From assembly GCA_003416985.1 (NCBI GenBank), contig QVIN01000007.1:124001-188000 (forward strand): DNA of 64,000 nt, in the 5' to 3' direction. Numbering within the stretch: position 1 is the stretch's first letter; each line of letters opens with the position of its first letter. This document shows, piece after piece, positions 38,525 to 47,173 of this stretch. The notes under the pieces were generated by a model, which was given only the letters and a program-made list of their open reading frames with translations, was not told the origin of the DNA and did no database searches. The position numbers were made by a program, and so were the translations under genes. Source of the stretch: Duganella sp. BJB480. Its GTDB lineage: Bacteria; Pseudomonadota; Gammaproteobacteria; Burkholderiales; Burkholderiaceae_D.

Positions 38525-39723
38525 GGTGCCGCCTTCTCGATCCCCAGGATCACGCAAGCGGCGTCGAGCTGCTGCTGCGCCTGCGCCAAGGTCGGCGCGA
38601 TGAAGGTCAGGTGGCCCATCTTACGGGCGCGGCGCGGGTCGTCCTTGCCGTACAGGTGCAGGCAGGCGCCCGGCAGCGCCAGCACCTGGTCCCAGGCCGG
38701 CTCGCGCGTGGCGTCGCTGTCGTCGGTGAACCAGACGTCGCCGAGGATGTTGAGCATCACGGCCGGCGAATGCTGGCGCACGTCGCCCAGCGGCAGGCGC
38801 GCCATCGCCCGCACCTGCTGCGCGAACTGGCTGGTGACGCAGGCGTCCATCGTGTAGTGGCCGCTGTTGTGCGGACGCGGCGCCATCTCGTTGACCACCA
38901 GGCTGCCGTCGGTGAGCACGAAGAACTCGATGCACAGCACGCCGACATAGCCCAGCTCGGCCACGATGGCCTGCGCCGCCTGCTGCGCTTTTTTGGCGCT
39001 CGCGTCGGACACGTTCGGGCCGGGCACGGTGGTGGTGAACAGGATGCCGTCGCGGTGGACGTTCTCGGCGATCGGATAGACCACCGATTCGCCGTCGGCG
39101 CCGCGCGCGGTCAGCACCGAGACCTCGTAGGCCAGCGGCAGCATCTTCTCCAGCAGGCAGGTCACGCCGTCCATGCCGTCGAAGGCGGCGCGCACATCCT
39201 CGCGGCTGCGCACGCGCACCTGGCCCTTGCCGTCGTAGCCCATGCGAACGGTCTTCAGGATGCCGGGCAGCAGGTCGTCGCCAATGGCGTCGATGTCCGC
39301 ATGCGAGGCGATCACCTTGTGCGGCGCCGGCATCACGCCGGACTTGGGCGCGCAGTCGACGAAGAAGCGTTTCTCGGCGATGCGGTCCTGCGCCACCGAC
39401 ACGCCATGCGCGTTCGGCGCGACGAACACCCGCTGCGCCAGGCGCGACAGGCTGTCGGCCGGCACGTTCTCGAATTCGGTGGTGACGGCCAGACACTGCG
39501 CGGCCAGCGCATCGAGGCCGGCGGCATCGCTGTAGCCGGCGTTGACCAGGCGCTGCGCGACCTGCCCTGCCGGACAATCGTCGGCCGGTTCCAGCACGGC
39601 CACCTGGTAGCCCATGCTTTGCGCGGCCTGGGCGAACATGCGGCCGAGCTGGCCGCCGCCCATCACGCCCAGCCAGGCTGGCGGATTGGCGGCGGGCAGA
39701 AATGGTGAATACTGTTTACTCAT
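38521..39723 (-). CDS. purK: N5-carboxyaminoimidazole ribonucleotide synthase
   Basis: 400 residues, ATP-grasp fold. GVMGGGQLGRMFAQAAQSMGY at the start is the pre-ATP-grasp Rossmann loop; KTVRMGYDGKGQ binds ATP; NEMAPRPHNSGHYTMDAC is a PurK hallmark. It carboxylates AIR with bicarbonate and ATP in purine synthesis. Its ATG directly abuts the TAA of purE, its partner in the next step, and its end overlaps tsaC. Confidence 0.96.
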   Translation of the reverse strand: MSKQYSPFLPAANPPAWLGVMGGGQLGRMFAQAAQSMGYQVAVLEPADDCPAGQVAQRLVNAGYSDAAGLDALAAQCLAVTTEFENVPADSLSRLAQRVFVAPNAHGVSVAQDRIAEKRFFVDCAPKSGVMPAPHKVIASHADIDAIGDDLLPGILKTVRMGYDGKGQVRVRSREDVRAAFDGMDGVTCLLEKMLPLAYEVSVLTARGADGESVVYPIAENVHRDGILFTTTVPGPNVSDASAKKAQQAAQAIVAELGYVGVLCIEFFVLTDGSLVVNEMAPRPHNSGHYTMDACVTSQFAQQVRAMARLPLGDVRQHSPAVMLNILGDVWFTDDSDATREPAWDQVLALPGACLHLYGKDDPRRARKMGHLTFIAPTLAQAQQQLDAACVILGIEKAAP

Positions 39724-40224
39724 TTATTCAAGCGGTAAAGTCATGGCCTTGGCGGCATCGGTTTGCGAGACGCGGAACGCTTCCAGCCGGTCGGCCAGCG
39801 CGCCGTCGGTGGCGGCGATCATGGCGACCGCCGTCAGCGCGGCGTTGGCGGCGCCGGCCTCGCCGATGGCGAAGGTCGACACCGGCACGCCCTTGGGCAT
39901 CTGCACGATGGACAGCAGCGAATCCTCGCCGCGCAGGTACTTGGACGGCACCGGCACGCCCAGCACCGGCACGATGGTCATCGCGGCCACCATGCCAGGC
40001 AGGTGGGCGGCGCCGCCGGCGCCGGCGATGATGGCGCGCAGGCCGCGCGCGCGGGCGCTCTTGGCGTAGGCGTACATCTCGTCCGGCATGCGGTGCGCGG
40101 AAATGACCTGCGCTTCAAACGGCACGCCGAACTGCTTGAGGATGGCGACCGCGTTCTGCATCACGTCCCAGTCCGACGACGAACCCATGATGACGCCGAC
40201 CAGTGGCTTGTTCTGCTCGCTCAT
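39724..40224 (-). CDS. purE: N5-carboxyaminoimidazole ribonucleotide mutase
   Basis: 166 residues, standard class I PurE length. The N-terminal VGVIMGSSSDWDVMQNA and the catalytic ISAHRMPDEM (His) are clear, as is AGGAAHLPGMVAA. It moves the carboxyl of N5-CAIR to give CAIR. The gene starts 1 bp upstream of the purC stop codon region (coupled) and its stop touches the purK start codon. Confidence 0.97.
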   Translation of the reverse strand: MSEQNKPLVGVIMGSSSDWDVMQNAVAILKQFGVPFEAQVISAHRMPDEMYAYAKSARARGLRAIIAGAGGAAHLPGMVAAMTIVPVLGVPVPSKYLRGEDSLLSIVQMPKGVPVSTFAIGEAGAANAALTAVAMIAATDGALADRLEAFRVSQTDAAKAMTLPLE

Positions 40225-40225
40225 A

Positions 40226-41119
40226 TCAGGCCTTCAGCTTCTGGCCGGTCAGGCGCTCGATGGCTTCGAAATACTTGGCCTGGGTCTTGTCGATCACGTC
40301 GGCGGGCAGCGCCGGCGCCGGTGCGGTTTTGCCCCAGGTCAGGGTTTCCAGGTAGTCGCGCACGAACTGCTTGTCGAACGACGGCGGCGACATGCCCGGC
40401 TTGTACGAATCGGCAGGCCAGAAGCGCGACGAGTCGGCGGTCAGTACTTCGTCCATCAGGTGCATGACGCCGTTTTCGTCCAGGCCGAATTCGAACTTGG
40501 TGTCGGCGATGATGATGCCGCGCGTGGCGGCGTAGTCGGCGGCGGCCTTGTACAGCGCGATGCTGACGTCGCGCATCTTGGCGGCCAGCTCGGCGCCGAT
40601 GCGCTTTTCCATTTCAGCGAAGCTGATGTTCTCGTCGTGCTCGCCCAGGTCGGCCTTGGCGGCCGGGGTGAACAGCGGCTCCGGCAGCTTCTCGGCTTGT
40701 TGCAGGCCGGCTGGCAGCTTGATGCCGCAGATGCTGCCGGTGTCCTGATAATCCTTCCAGCCCGAACCGATGATGTAGCCGCGCACCACCGCCTCGACCA
40801 TGATCGGCTTCAGACGCTTGGCGACCACGGCGCGGCCCTTGACCTGCTCGACTTCGTCGGCGGCCACCACGGATTCCGGCGCCACGCCGGTCAGGTGGTT
40901 CGGCACGATGTGGCCGAGCTTCTCGAACCAGAAATCGCTCATCTGGTTCAGGACCATGCCCTTGCCGGGAATCGGCTCGTTCATGACGACGTCGAAGGCC
41001 GACAGGCGGTCGGTGGTGACGATCAAAATTTTGTCGTCGCCGACAGCGTAGTTGTCGCGGACTTTGCCGTGGCCGAGGAGTGGCAGGGACTTGATGGAGG
41101 TCTGGTAAAGGCTGTTCAT
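40226..41119 (-). CDS. purC: SAICAR synthase
   Basis: 297 residues, the longer PurC form seen in beta- and some gammaproteobacteria. Motifs are GKVRDNYAVGDDKILIVTTDRLSAFD at the N-terminus, the PRI-like EAVVRGYIIGSGWKDYQ, and the late DTKFEFGLDENG and DEVLTADSSRFWP. It ligates aspartate to CAIR with ATP. First gene of purC-purE-purK-tsaC. A 121-bp spacer to fba holds an imperfect stem-loop (GGACCGGTTC...GAACCAGTCC near 41199-41224) that may end the fba transcript. Confidence 0.96.
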   Translation of the reverse strand: MNSLYQTSIKSLPLLGHGKVRDNYAVGDDKILIVTTDRLSAFDVVMNEPIPGKGMVLNQMSDFWFEKLGHIVPNHLTGVAPESVVAADEVEQVKGRAVVAKRLKPIMVEAVVRGYIIGSGWKDYQDTGSICGIKLPAGLQQAEKLPEPLFTPAAKADLGEHDENISFAEMEKRIGAELAAKMRDVSIALYKAAADYAATRGIIIADTKFEFGLDENGVMHLMDEVLTADSSRFWPADSYKPGMSPPSFDKQFVRDYLETLTWGKTAPAPALPADVIDKTQAKYFEAIERLTGQKLKA

Positions 41120-41240
41120 AGCGGGAGGTGGATAGACTAGCGGTATAGAAAAGCGAAAACCGGCGCAGGGAAAACCTTGCTAGCCGGTCAAGAGAGATGG
41201 ACCGGTTCCCGAGAGAACCAGTCCGTTCCAAAACAGAATT

Positions 41241-42305
41241 TTACTTCACAATCTGGGACAGCTCGCCGGCCTTGTAGCGCTCGGCCATTTTTTCCATCGG
41301 GATGACCTTGATCTTCGACGCCTGGCCTTCGCAGCCGAAGGCCTGGAAGCGGGCGCGCACGACCTGCTCGGCGGCGGCGCGGGCCGGCTTGAGGAAGTCG
41401 CGTGGATCGAATTTCGATGGGTTCTGGAACATGAACTGACGCACGGCGGCGGTCATCGCCAGGCGGATGTCGGTGTCGATGTTGATCTTGCGCACGCCGT
41501 GACGGATGCCTTCCTGGATCTCTTCGACCGGCACGCCGTAGGTTTCCTTCATGTCGCCGCCGAATTCGCGGATGATGGCCAGCAGTTCCTGCGGCACCGA
41601 CGACGAACCGTGCATCACCAGGTGGGTGTTCGGGATGCGGGCGTGGATTTCCTTGATGCGGTCGATGGCCAGGATGTCGCCGGTCGGCTTGCGGGTGAAC
41701 TTGTAGGCGCCGTGCGAGGTGCCGATGGCGATCGCCAGCGCGTCGCACTGGGTGCGCTGCACGAAGTCGGCGGCCTGGGCCACGTCGGTCAGCAGTTGTT
41801 CGCGGGTCATGGTGCCGTCGGCGCCGTGGCCGTCTTCCTTGTCGCCCTTCATGGTTTCCAGCGAACCGAGCACGCCCAGTTCCGCCTCGACGGTCACGCC
41901 GATGGCGTGCGAGAACTTGACCACTTCGCGCGACACTTCGACGTTGTAGTCGTACGAGGCGACCGACTTGCCGTCCGCTTCCAGCGAGCCGTCCATCATC
42001 ACCGAGGTGAAGCCGGAGCGGATCGCGGCCATGCAGACCGCCGGCGACTGGCCGTGGTCCTGGTGCATGACGACCGGGATGTGCGGGTAGGCTTCGACGG
42101 CGGCGTCGATCAGGTGGCGCAGGAAGGCTTCGCCGGCATACTTGCGGGCGCCGGCCGAGGCCTGCATGATGACCGGGGCGTTCAGGGCGTCGGCGGCGGC
42201 CATGATGGCCTGCACCTGCTCCAGGTTGTTGACGTTGAACGCAGGGATGCCATAGCCGTTTTCAGCGGCGTGGTCCAGCAGTTGACGCATGGATACGAGG
42301 GACAT
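41241..42305 (-). CDS. fba: Fructose-bisphosphate aldolase, class II
   Basis: 354 residues from the ATG at 42303-42305; the longer frame extends into the upstream spacer. Zinc ligands and signature are MHQDHGQSP, EAELGVLG, GTSHGAYK and MHGSSSVP, followed by KINIDTDIR. It splits fructose-1,6-bisphosphate into DHAP and glyceraldehyde-3-phosphate. It lies downstream of pyk and upstream of the pur operon in a run of central-carbon genes on this strand. Confidence 0.96.
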   Translation of the reverse strand: MSLVSMRQLLDHAAENGYGIPAFNVNNLEQVQAIMAAADALNAPVIMQASAGARKYAGEAFLRHLIDAAVEAYPHIPVVMHQDHGQSPAVCMAAIRSGFTSVMMDGSLEADGKSVASYDYNVEVSREVVKFSHAIGVTVEAELGVLGSLETMKGDKEDGHGADGTMTREQLLTDVAQAADFVQRTQCDALAIAIGTSHGAYKFTRKPTGDILAIDRIKEIHARIPNTHLVMHGSSSVPQELLAIIREFGGDMKETYGVPVEEIQEGIRHGVRKINIDTDIRLAMTAAVRQFMFQNPSKFDPRDFLKPARAAAEQVVRARFQAFGCEGQASKIKVIPMEKMAERYKAGELSQIVK

Positions 42306-42348
42306 GGTAATACTCCAAACAATAAAAAAACCTGGTTGCCGGAGCAAT

Positions 42349-42373
42349 GCCGTCCTCGTTCCGCGAGGACGGC
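42349..42373 (-). terminator. Hairpin after pyk
   Basis: A perfect 10-bp stem, GCCGTCCTCG / CGAGGACGGC, with a 5-base loop, starts 11 bp beyond the pyk stop. On the minus strand a run of seven T follows 19 bp further on (opposite A at 42324-42330), too far for a textbook terminator, so it may serve as terminator or as a 3'-end protector. Confidence 0.5.
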
Positions 42374-42383
42374 GCTACCGGAC

Positions 42384-43835
42384 TTACTTGGTAAATTCTC
42401 CAACCTTGACGATCTTCAGCGCATTGGTGCCGCCGACCTGGCCCATCGGCTCGCCCCAGGTGACGACGATCATGTCACCCTTCTTCGCGATGCCGTACTC
42501 GACCAGCAGATCCTCGGCCTGTTTCAACACTTCCGCGCTGCCGGCCTTCTGCAGCAGATTGTAGGCCTTCACATTGCGATACAGCGCCACCTTGCGCTGG
42601 GTCGTCACGCTCGGCGTCAGCGCGAAGATCGGCGTATCGATGTTGTGACGGCTCATCCACAACGCGGTCGAACCGGACTCGGTCAGCGCCACGATGGCCT
42701 TCACCGCCAGGTGGTGCGCGGTGAACAGCGCGGCATAGGCGATCGACTGGTCGATCCGGGTGAAGGTCGCGTTGAGGAAGTCGGCGTCGAGCTTGTTGTA
42801 CTCGGACTGCTCGGCTTCCACGCAAATGGCGGCCATCATTTCCACCGTCTCGATCGGATAGCGGCCCGAGGCCGTTTCCGCCGAGGTCATCACCGCATCC
42901 GTGCCATCCAGCACCGCGTTGGCCACGTCCGATACTTCGGCGCGGGTCGGCACGGCGTTGAAGATCATCGACTCCATCATCTGGGTCGCGGTGATCGCCA
43001 GCTTGTTCGACTCGCGCGCCATCTTGATCATGCGCTTCTGCAGCGCCGGCACCGCCGCGTTGCCCACTTCCACCGCCAGGTCGCCACGCGCGACCATGAT
43101 GCCGTCCGAGGCGTCGAGGATCTCCTGCAGCACAGGGATCGCTTCGGCACGCTCGATCTTGGCGATCATCATCGGCTTGTGGCCGAACGGTTCGCCGGCG
43201 ATGTTGGCCAGCTGGCGCGCCATCTCCATGTCGGTCGCGCTTTTCGGGAACGAGATCGCCAGGTAATCGCACTGGAAACTCATTGCCGTCTTGATGTCTT
43301 CCATGTCCTTGGCGGTCAGCGCCGGCGCGGTCAGGCCGCCGCCCTGGCGATTGATGCCCTTGTTGTTGGACAGTTCGCCACCGATTTTCACGGTGGTGTA
43401 AATCTCATGGCCGACGATCTTGTCGACCACCAGCACGATCAGGCCGTCGTTGAGCAACAGCTTGTCGTCGGCGCGCAAATCCTGCGGCAGCGCCTTGTAG
43501 TCCAGGCCGACGCGATCCTGGTTGCCCAGTTCGCCGTTTTCGCCCCATTTCGCGTCCAGGATGAATTTATCGCCGTTCGCCAGGTCAATCTTACCATTTT
43601 CAAACTTGCCGACGCGGATTTTAGGGCCCTGCATGTCCGCCATGATCGCCACTTCGCGGCCGCATTCGGCCGCCGCCTCGCGCACCAGGCGGGCGCGGTC
43701 GATGTGATCCTGTGCCTTGCCGTGCGAGAAATTCAAGCGCACGACGTCGACGCCGGCACGTATCATTTTGACCAGGACATTGAAATCAGTGGAGGCTGGG
43801 CCGATCGTTGCGACAATTTTAGTACCACGGGACAT
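42384..43835 (-). CDS. pyk: Pyruvate kinase
   Basis: 483 residues. The N-terminal TKIVATIGPAS and RLNFSHG, the catalytic IAKIERAEAI and MVARGDLAVEVG, and ATQMMESM identify pyruvate kinase; the C-terminal domain (from about 350) completes the standard length. It transfers phosphate from PEP to ADP. An upstream spacer of 177 bp to pgk holds several hairpins, one of which (43867-43885) would be in the pyk leader. Confidence 0.96.
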   Translation of the reverse strand: MSRGTKIVATIGPASTDFNVLVKMIRAGVDVVRLNFSHGKAQDHIDRARLVREAAAECGREVAIMADMQGPKIRVGKFENGKIDLANGDKFILDAKWGENGELGNQDRVGLDYKALPQDLRADDKLLLNDGLIVLVVDKIVGHEIYTTVKIGGELSNNKGINRQGGGLTAPALTAKDMEDIKTAMSFQCDYLAISFPKSATDMEMARQLANIAGEPFGHKPMMIAKIERAEAIPVLQEILDASDGIMVARGDLAVEVGNAAVPALQKRMIKMARESNKLAITATQMMESMIFNAVPTRAEVSDVANAVLDGTDAVMTSAETASGRYPIETVEMMAAICVEAEQSEYNKLDADFLNATFTRIDQSIAYAALFTAHHLAVKAIVALTESGSTALWMSRHNIDTPIFALTPSVTTQRKVALYRNVKAYNLLQKAGSAEVLKQAEDLLVEYGIAKKGDMIVVTWGEPMGQVGGTNALKIVKVGEFTK

Positions 43836-43866
43836 AGTAATCCTTGAGCGTTTGGGCTAGCGAACA

Positions 43867-43885
43867 GTCCCCGCCAGGCGGGGAC
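43867..43885 (-). promoter_or_regulatory. Short perfect palindrome in pyk leader
   Basis: GTCCCCGCC-A-GGCGGGGAC is a 9-bp perfect palindrome 31-50 bp upstream of the pyk start codon. As RNA it would need to open a few central pairs for a loop; as DNA it could be a protein site. No homologue of a known operator is recognised. Confidence 0.4.
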
Positions 43886-43912
43886 CAGGAAAAGCTGCGC
43901 TGTTTGTGTGGC

Positions 43913-43949
43913 GGCCCGAAAAATGTAGCAAAGCTACAAAAATCGGGCC
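43913..43949 (-). terminator. Compound hairpin after pgk, probable terminator
   Basis: On the minus strand an inner 6-bp stem (TGTAGC / GCTACA, loop TTT) is followed by TTTTT, which would end pgk transcription. An outer 7-bp stem, GGCCCGA / TCGGGCC, encloses it through a symmetric four-base internal loop. A further small stem, CCAGG / CCTGG, lies at 43954-43968. The spacer is thus highly structured. Confidence 0.6.
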
Positions 43950-44012
43950 ATTCCCAGGCATTACCTGGATTTTACTGTCAATTTGCTACAACGCACGACC
44001 GTGCTTTTTCAC

Positions 44013-45227
44013 TTACTTCGCGGCGCGCTGGGTCAGGATCTCCACGGCAGGCAAGGTCTTACCTTCCAGGAACTCCAGGAAGGCGCCGCCGCCGGTCGAG
44101 ATATAGCCGATCTGCGCGGTGATGTCGTACTTGGCGATGGCCGCCAGCGTGTCGCCGCCGCCGGCGATCGAGAACGCCTTGGAGTTGGCGATGGCCAGCG
44201 CCAGCGTCTTGGTGCCTTCGCCGAACTGGTCGAACTCGAACACGCCGACCGGGCCGTTCCAGACGATGGTGCCGGCCGCGCCGATCTGCGCGGCCAGGAT
44301 GGCGGCCGTCTGCGGGCCGATGTCCAGGATCATGTCGTCGTCCGCCACGTCGGCCACGGCCTTGATGGTGGCGGCGGCGGTCGGCGAGAATTCCTTGGCG
44401 CACACCACGTCAACCGGAATCGGCACCTGGGCGCCGCGCTTGGCCATGATCTCGATGATGGCCTTGGCTTCATCGACCAGCTCGTTTTCCACCAGCGACT
44501 TGCCGATGTTCAGGCCGACGGCCTTCATGAAGGTGTTGGCGATGCCGCCGCCGACGATCAGGTTGTCGACCTTGTCGGCCAGCGCCTTGAGGATCGACAG
44601 CTTGGACGAGACCTTGGAACCGGCCACGATGGCCAGTAGCGGACGGGCCGGGGCGCCCAGCGCCTTGCCCAGCGCGTCGAGCTCGGCGGCCAGCAGCGGG
44701 CCGGCGCAGGCGATAGGCGCGAACTTGGCGATGCCGTGCGTCGAGGCTTCCGCGCGGTGCGCGGTGCCGAAAGCGTCATTGACGTAGATGTCGCACAAAG
44801 CGGCCATTTTCTGCGCCAGTTCGTCGCTGTTCTTCTTTTCGCCCTTGTTGACGCGGACGTTCTCCAGCAGCACCACCTGGCCGGCCTGCAAGCCTTCCAG
44901 GCCGGCGCCGTCGACCCAGTTCTGTTTCAGCTCGACCGGCTGGCCCAGCAGCTCGGCCAGGCGCGCGGCGACCGGCGCCAGGCTGTCTTCCGGCTTGAAC
45001 TCGCCCTCGGTCGGACGGCCCAGGTGGGACGTGACCATGACCTTGGCACCGGCGGCCGCGGCAGCCTTAATGGCGGGAACGGAGGCGCGGATGCGCGTAT
45101 CTTCGGTGATATTGCCGGCATCATCCTGCGGCACGTTCAAGTCGGCGCGGATGAAGACGCGCTTGCCTTGCAGCGCGTTCTGGGCGATGAGATCTTGCAG
45201 ACGGATGAAGTTCAAAACAGCTGACAT
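44013..45227 (-). CDS. pgk: Phosphoglycerate kinase
   Basis: 404 residues. Substrate-binding RADLNVPQDD and SHLGRPTEGE at the N-terminus, VLLENVRVNKGEKKN, and the nucleotide-binding GGGIANTFMKA and C-terminal STGGGAFLEFLEG are all present. It makes ATP and 3-phosphoglycerate from 1,3-bisphosphoglycerate. Gene order pgk-pyk-fba is usual in this bacterial group. The start has the first ATG; the next gene upstream, azlD, is on the same strand 68 bp away. Confidence 0.97.
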   Translation of the reverse strand: MSAVLNFIRLQDLIAQNALQGKRVFIRADLNVPQDDAGNITEDTRIRASVPAIKAAAAAGAKVMVTSHLGRPTEGEFKPEDSLAPVAARLAELLGQPVELKQNWVDGAGLEGLQAGQVVLLENVRVNKGEKKNSDELAQKMAALCDIYVNDAFGTAHRAEASTHGIAKFAPIACAGPLLAAELDALGKALGAPARPLLAIVAGSKVSSKLSILKALADKVDNLIVGGGIANTFMKAVGLNIGKSLVENELVDEAKAIIEIMAKRGAQVPIPVDVVCAKEFSPTAAATIKAVADVADDDMILDIGPQTAAILAAQIGAAGTIVWNGPVGVFEFDQFGEGTKTLALAIANSKAFSIAGGGDTLAAIAKYDITAQIGYISTGGGAFLEFLEGKTLPAVEILTQRAAK

Positions 45228-45295
45228 GGCTACCCAAGGGTCGAGTTGAAGAAAGTGCGCTATTTTACCGCAAGCGCGGCGTGATTCATCTGTTA

Positions 45296-45625
45296 TTAAA
45301 ATACATGGATCAGCCGCAAAGCCGTGTAAAACGCCATGCCGAACACGATGGTTTGCAACATATTGCGTCGCAGCAAATAAAAGATCGTGGCGACAATTCC
45401 CGACACCAGTTTGAGGTTGCTCAGGTCCAGCAGCGCGTGGCCGTCGGCCAGCACCAGGTCGGGCGCGACGATGGCGGCCAGCGCGCAGGCCGGCGCGTAG
45501 CGCAGCATTTCCTGGACCCGCTTGGGGATGGTGATGTGCTGGCCGACCAGCCAGAACGAGCTGCGGGTGGCGGCGGTGGCCAGCGCCAGCACACCGATGA
45601 TGAGCCAGATTTCCCAGTCAGCCAC
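45296..45625 (-). CDS. azlD: AzlD-family branched-chain amino acid transporter subunit
   Basis: 109 residues with four hydrophobic segments. IWLIIGVLALATAATRSSFWLVG and RYAPACALAAIVAPDLV are typical AzlD wording. It is the small subunit of the AzlCD exporter, implicated in export of branched-chain amino acids or analogues (YgaZH-like). Its start overlaps the end of azlC by 8 bp. Confidence 0.9.
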   Translation of the reverse strand: MADWEIWLIIGVLALATAATRSSFWLVGQHITIPKRVQEMLRYAPACALAAIVAPDLVLADGHALLDLSNLKLVSGIVATIFYLLRRNMLQTIVFGMAFYTALRLIHVF

Positions 45626-46373
45626 GGGTTTTCCTCCATTTGTCGATGCCCTCTTCGATCGCCATCGACGTCAGCATGCCGACCAGCACGGCCAGCAGCA
45701 GGCCCAGCTTGTACGGCAGCCCGGCCGCCAGCACCGACACCAGGCCGGCCACCAGCACGCCGCACAGCGCCGGCCGTCCCGCCACCAGCGGGATCATCAC
45801 GCAGATGATGGCCAGCGTGCCGGCGAAGCCCAGCCCCCATTCGGCGGGCACGGTGCTGCCGAGGAAGATGCCGGCGATGGAGCCGACCTGCCAGGCGCCC
45901 CAGTTCGGGTACAGCAGGCCCTTCAGGTAGGACAGCTTGCCGACCTGCGGCGCCTCGCTGGGGTATTTTTGCAGGAACATGGCGACCGTCATGTCGCCGG
46001 CCACGTAGCCGAGCACGAAGCGCTTGCGCCACGGCAGCTGGGCGAAGTGCGGCGCCAGCAGGGCCGAAAAGATCACGAAACGCAGGTTGACCACGACGGC
46101 GGTGGCGAAGATGACCCAGATCGGCGAGTGCGAGGCGATCAGCGGCAAGGCCGCCAGCTGGGCCGATCCGGCGAACACCAGCAGCGTCATGCCCAGCGCC
46201 TGCGGCACCGTCAGGCCGCTCTTGACCATGGCGATGCCGACCACCAGGCCCCAGGCGCCGATGCCGAACAAGGTGGGGGTGCCGGTCTTGAGGCCTTCGC
46301 GCCACGAGGGTTCGTGGTGCTCCGCGACGTACGGTGGAGGGGGTGCGCTGCTCAATTCGGTCATGTGCGTCAT
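45618..46373 (-). CDS. azlC: AzlC-family branched-chain amino acid transporter subunit
   Basis: 251 residues if the ATG at 46371-46373 is used; an ATG three codons later is also possible. Multiple hydrophobic helices, with GIGAWGLVVGIAMVKSGL, FAGSAQLAALPLI and VVNLRFVIFSALLAPHF, the AzlC signature region. It forms the large subunit of an inner-membrane exporter with AzlD; the two genes overlap. Divergent from the small zinc-finger gene. Confidence 0.91.
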   Translation of the reverse strand: MTHMTELSSAPPPPYVAEHHEPSWREGLKTGTPTLFGIGAWGLVVGIAMVKSGLTVPQALGMTLLVFAGSAQLAALPLIASHSPIWVIFATAVVVNLRFVIFSALLAPHFAQLPWRKRFVLGYVAGDMTVAMFLQKYPSEAPQVGKLSYLKGLLYPNWGAWQVGSIAGIFLGSTVPAEWGLGFAGTLAIICVMIPLVAGRPALCGVLVAGLVSVLAAGLPYKLGLLLAVLVGMLTSMAIEEGIDKWRKTRG

Positions 46374-46501
46374 CGTGTGGCATTCCTGCCACATAGCAGG
46401 CCGCACCGGGGTTGTAGAGGCGCTATTTTACCGATGATTTTTGCTCAATGCGCGAATCCGTTAAAATCGTGGTTTTCCTCAGCCTTCCGGAGCACACGAA
46501 T

Positions 46502-46708
46502 ATGACCAACGCCCACACGTCCGCCGCCACCAACGCAGTCGAGCTCGAAGGCAAGGACCTGCCGGCCCACTGCCCGAATCCGGCCATGCCGCTGTGGTCG
46601 TCCCACCCGCGCGTGTTCCTGGAGTTCAACCACGACGGCATCGCCAAGTGCCCATACTGCGGCACCGCCTACCGCCTGAAGCCGGGCACCGTCGTCGGCC
46701 ACCACTAA
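46502..46708 (+). CDS. Small zinc-finger (CHCC-type) protein
   Basis: 68 residues from the ATG at 46502, with GGAG about 9 nt upstream. A single zinc site is formed by LPAHCPNP, a His in the middle, and CPYCGTAYRL at the C-terminus. This is the zf-CHCC fold shared with NDUFS6 of mitochondrial complex I; in bacteria such proteins are short, conserved and of unclear role. The gene lies 31 bp upstream of an NTF2-like gene on the same strand. Confidence 0.85.
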   Translation: MTNAHTSAATNAVELEGKDLPAHCPNPAMPLWSSHPRVFLEFNHDGIAKCPYCGTAYRLKPGTVVGHH

Positions 46709-46739
46709 AACAACCGCCAGCCAGCGCCACGGAGCCAGC

Positions 46740-47165
46740 ATGCCCACCAAGCGAGTCAAGCAGTTGAACGGCAGTGCCGCCGAGACCGAATCGGCGTTTT
46801 ACGACGCGCTCAACCGCGCCGACCTCGATGCCCTGATGGCCCTGTGGGCCGACGACGACGAGATCGTCTGCGTGCATCCGGGCGGGCCGCGCCTGATCGG
46901 GCACGCGGCGATCCGCAGCTCGTGGGCGGCGGTCCTGGAGCACGGCGGCCTGCACATCATGCCGTCGCAGCTGCACGAGACGCACAACCTGATGAGTTCC
47001 GTGCACACCGTGGTCGAGGGCACGGCGGCCGGCGGCGAGGCCGCGCACCTGGTCGCCACCAACGTCTATGTCAAGACGCCGCGCGGCTGGCGCATCGTGC
47101 TGCACCATGTGTCGGTGGCGCCGGGGCCGGCGCCGTCCGACACGCACAGCCAGATCCTGCATTAA
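46740..47165 (+). CDS. NTF2/SnoaL-like small protein
   Basis: 141 residues, one cone-shaped NTF2-like domain: AFYDALNRADLDALMALWADDDEIVCVHPGG at the N-terminus and GWRIVLHHVS at the end. The wording is that of the DUF4440/SnoaL-like group with unknown ligand. A GGAG ribosome site is 5 nt upstream. It probably shares a transcript with the zinc-finger gene before it and the hydrolase after it (8 bp gap). No catalytic residue can be assigned. Confidence 0.8.
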   Translation: MPTKRVKQLNGSAAETESAFYDALNRADLDALMALWADDDEIVCVHPGGPRLIGHAAIRSSWAAVLEHGGLHIMPSQLHETHNLMSSVHTVVEGTAAGGEAAHLVATNVYVKTPRGWRIVLHHVSVAPGPAPSDTHSQILH

Positions 47166-47173
47166 GTTTCGCC

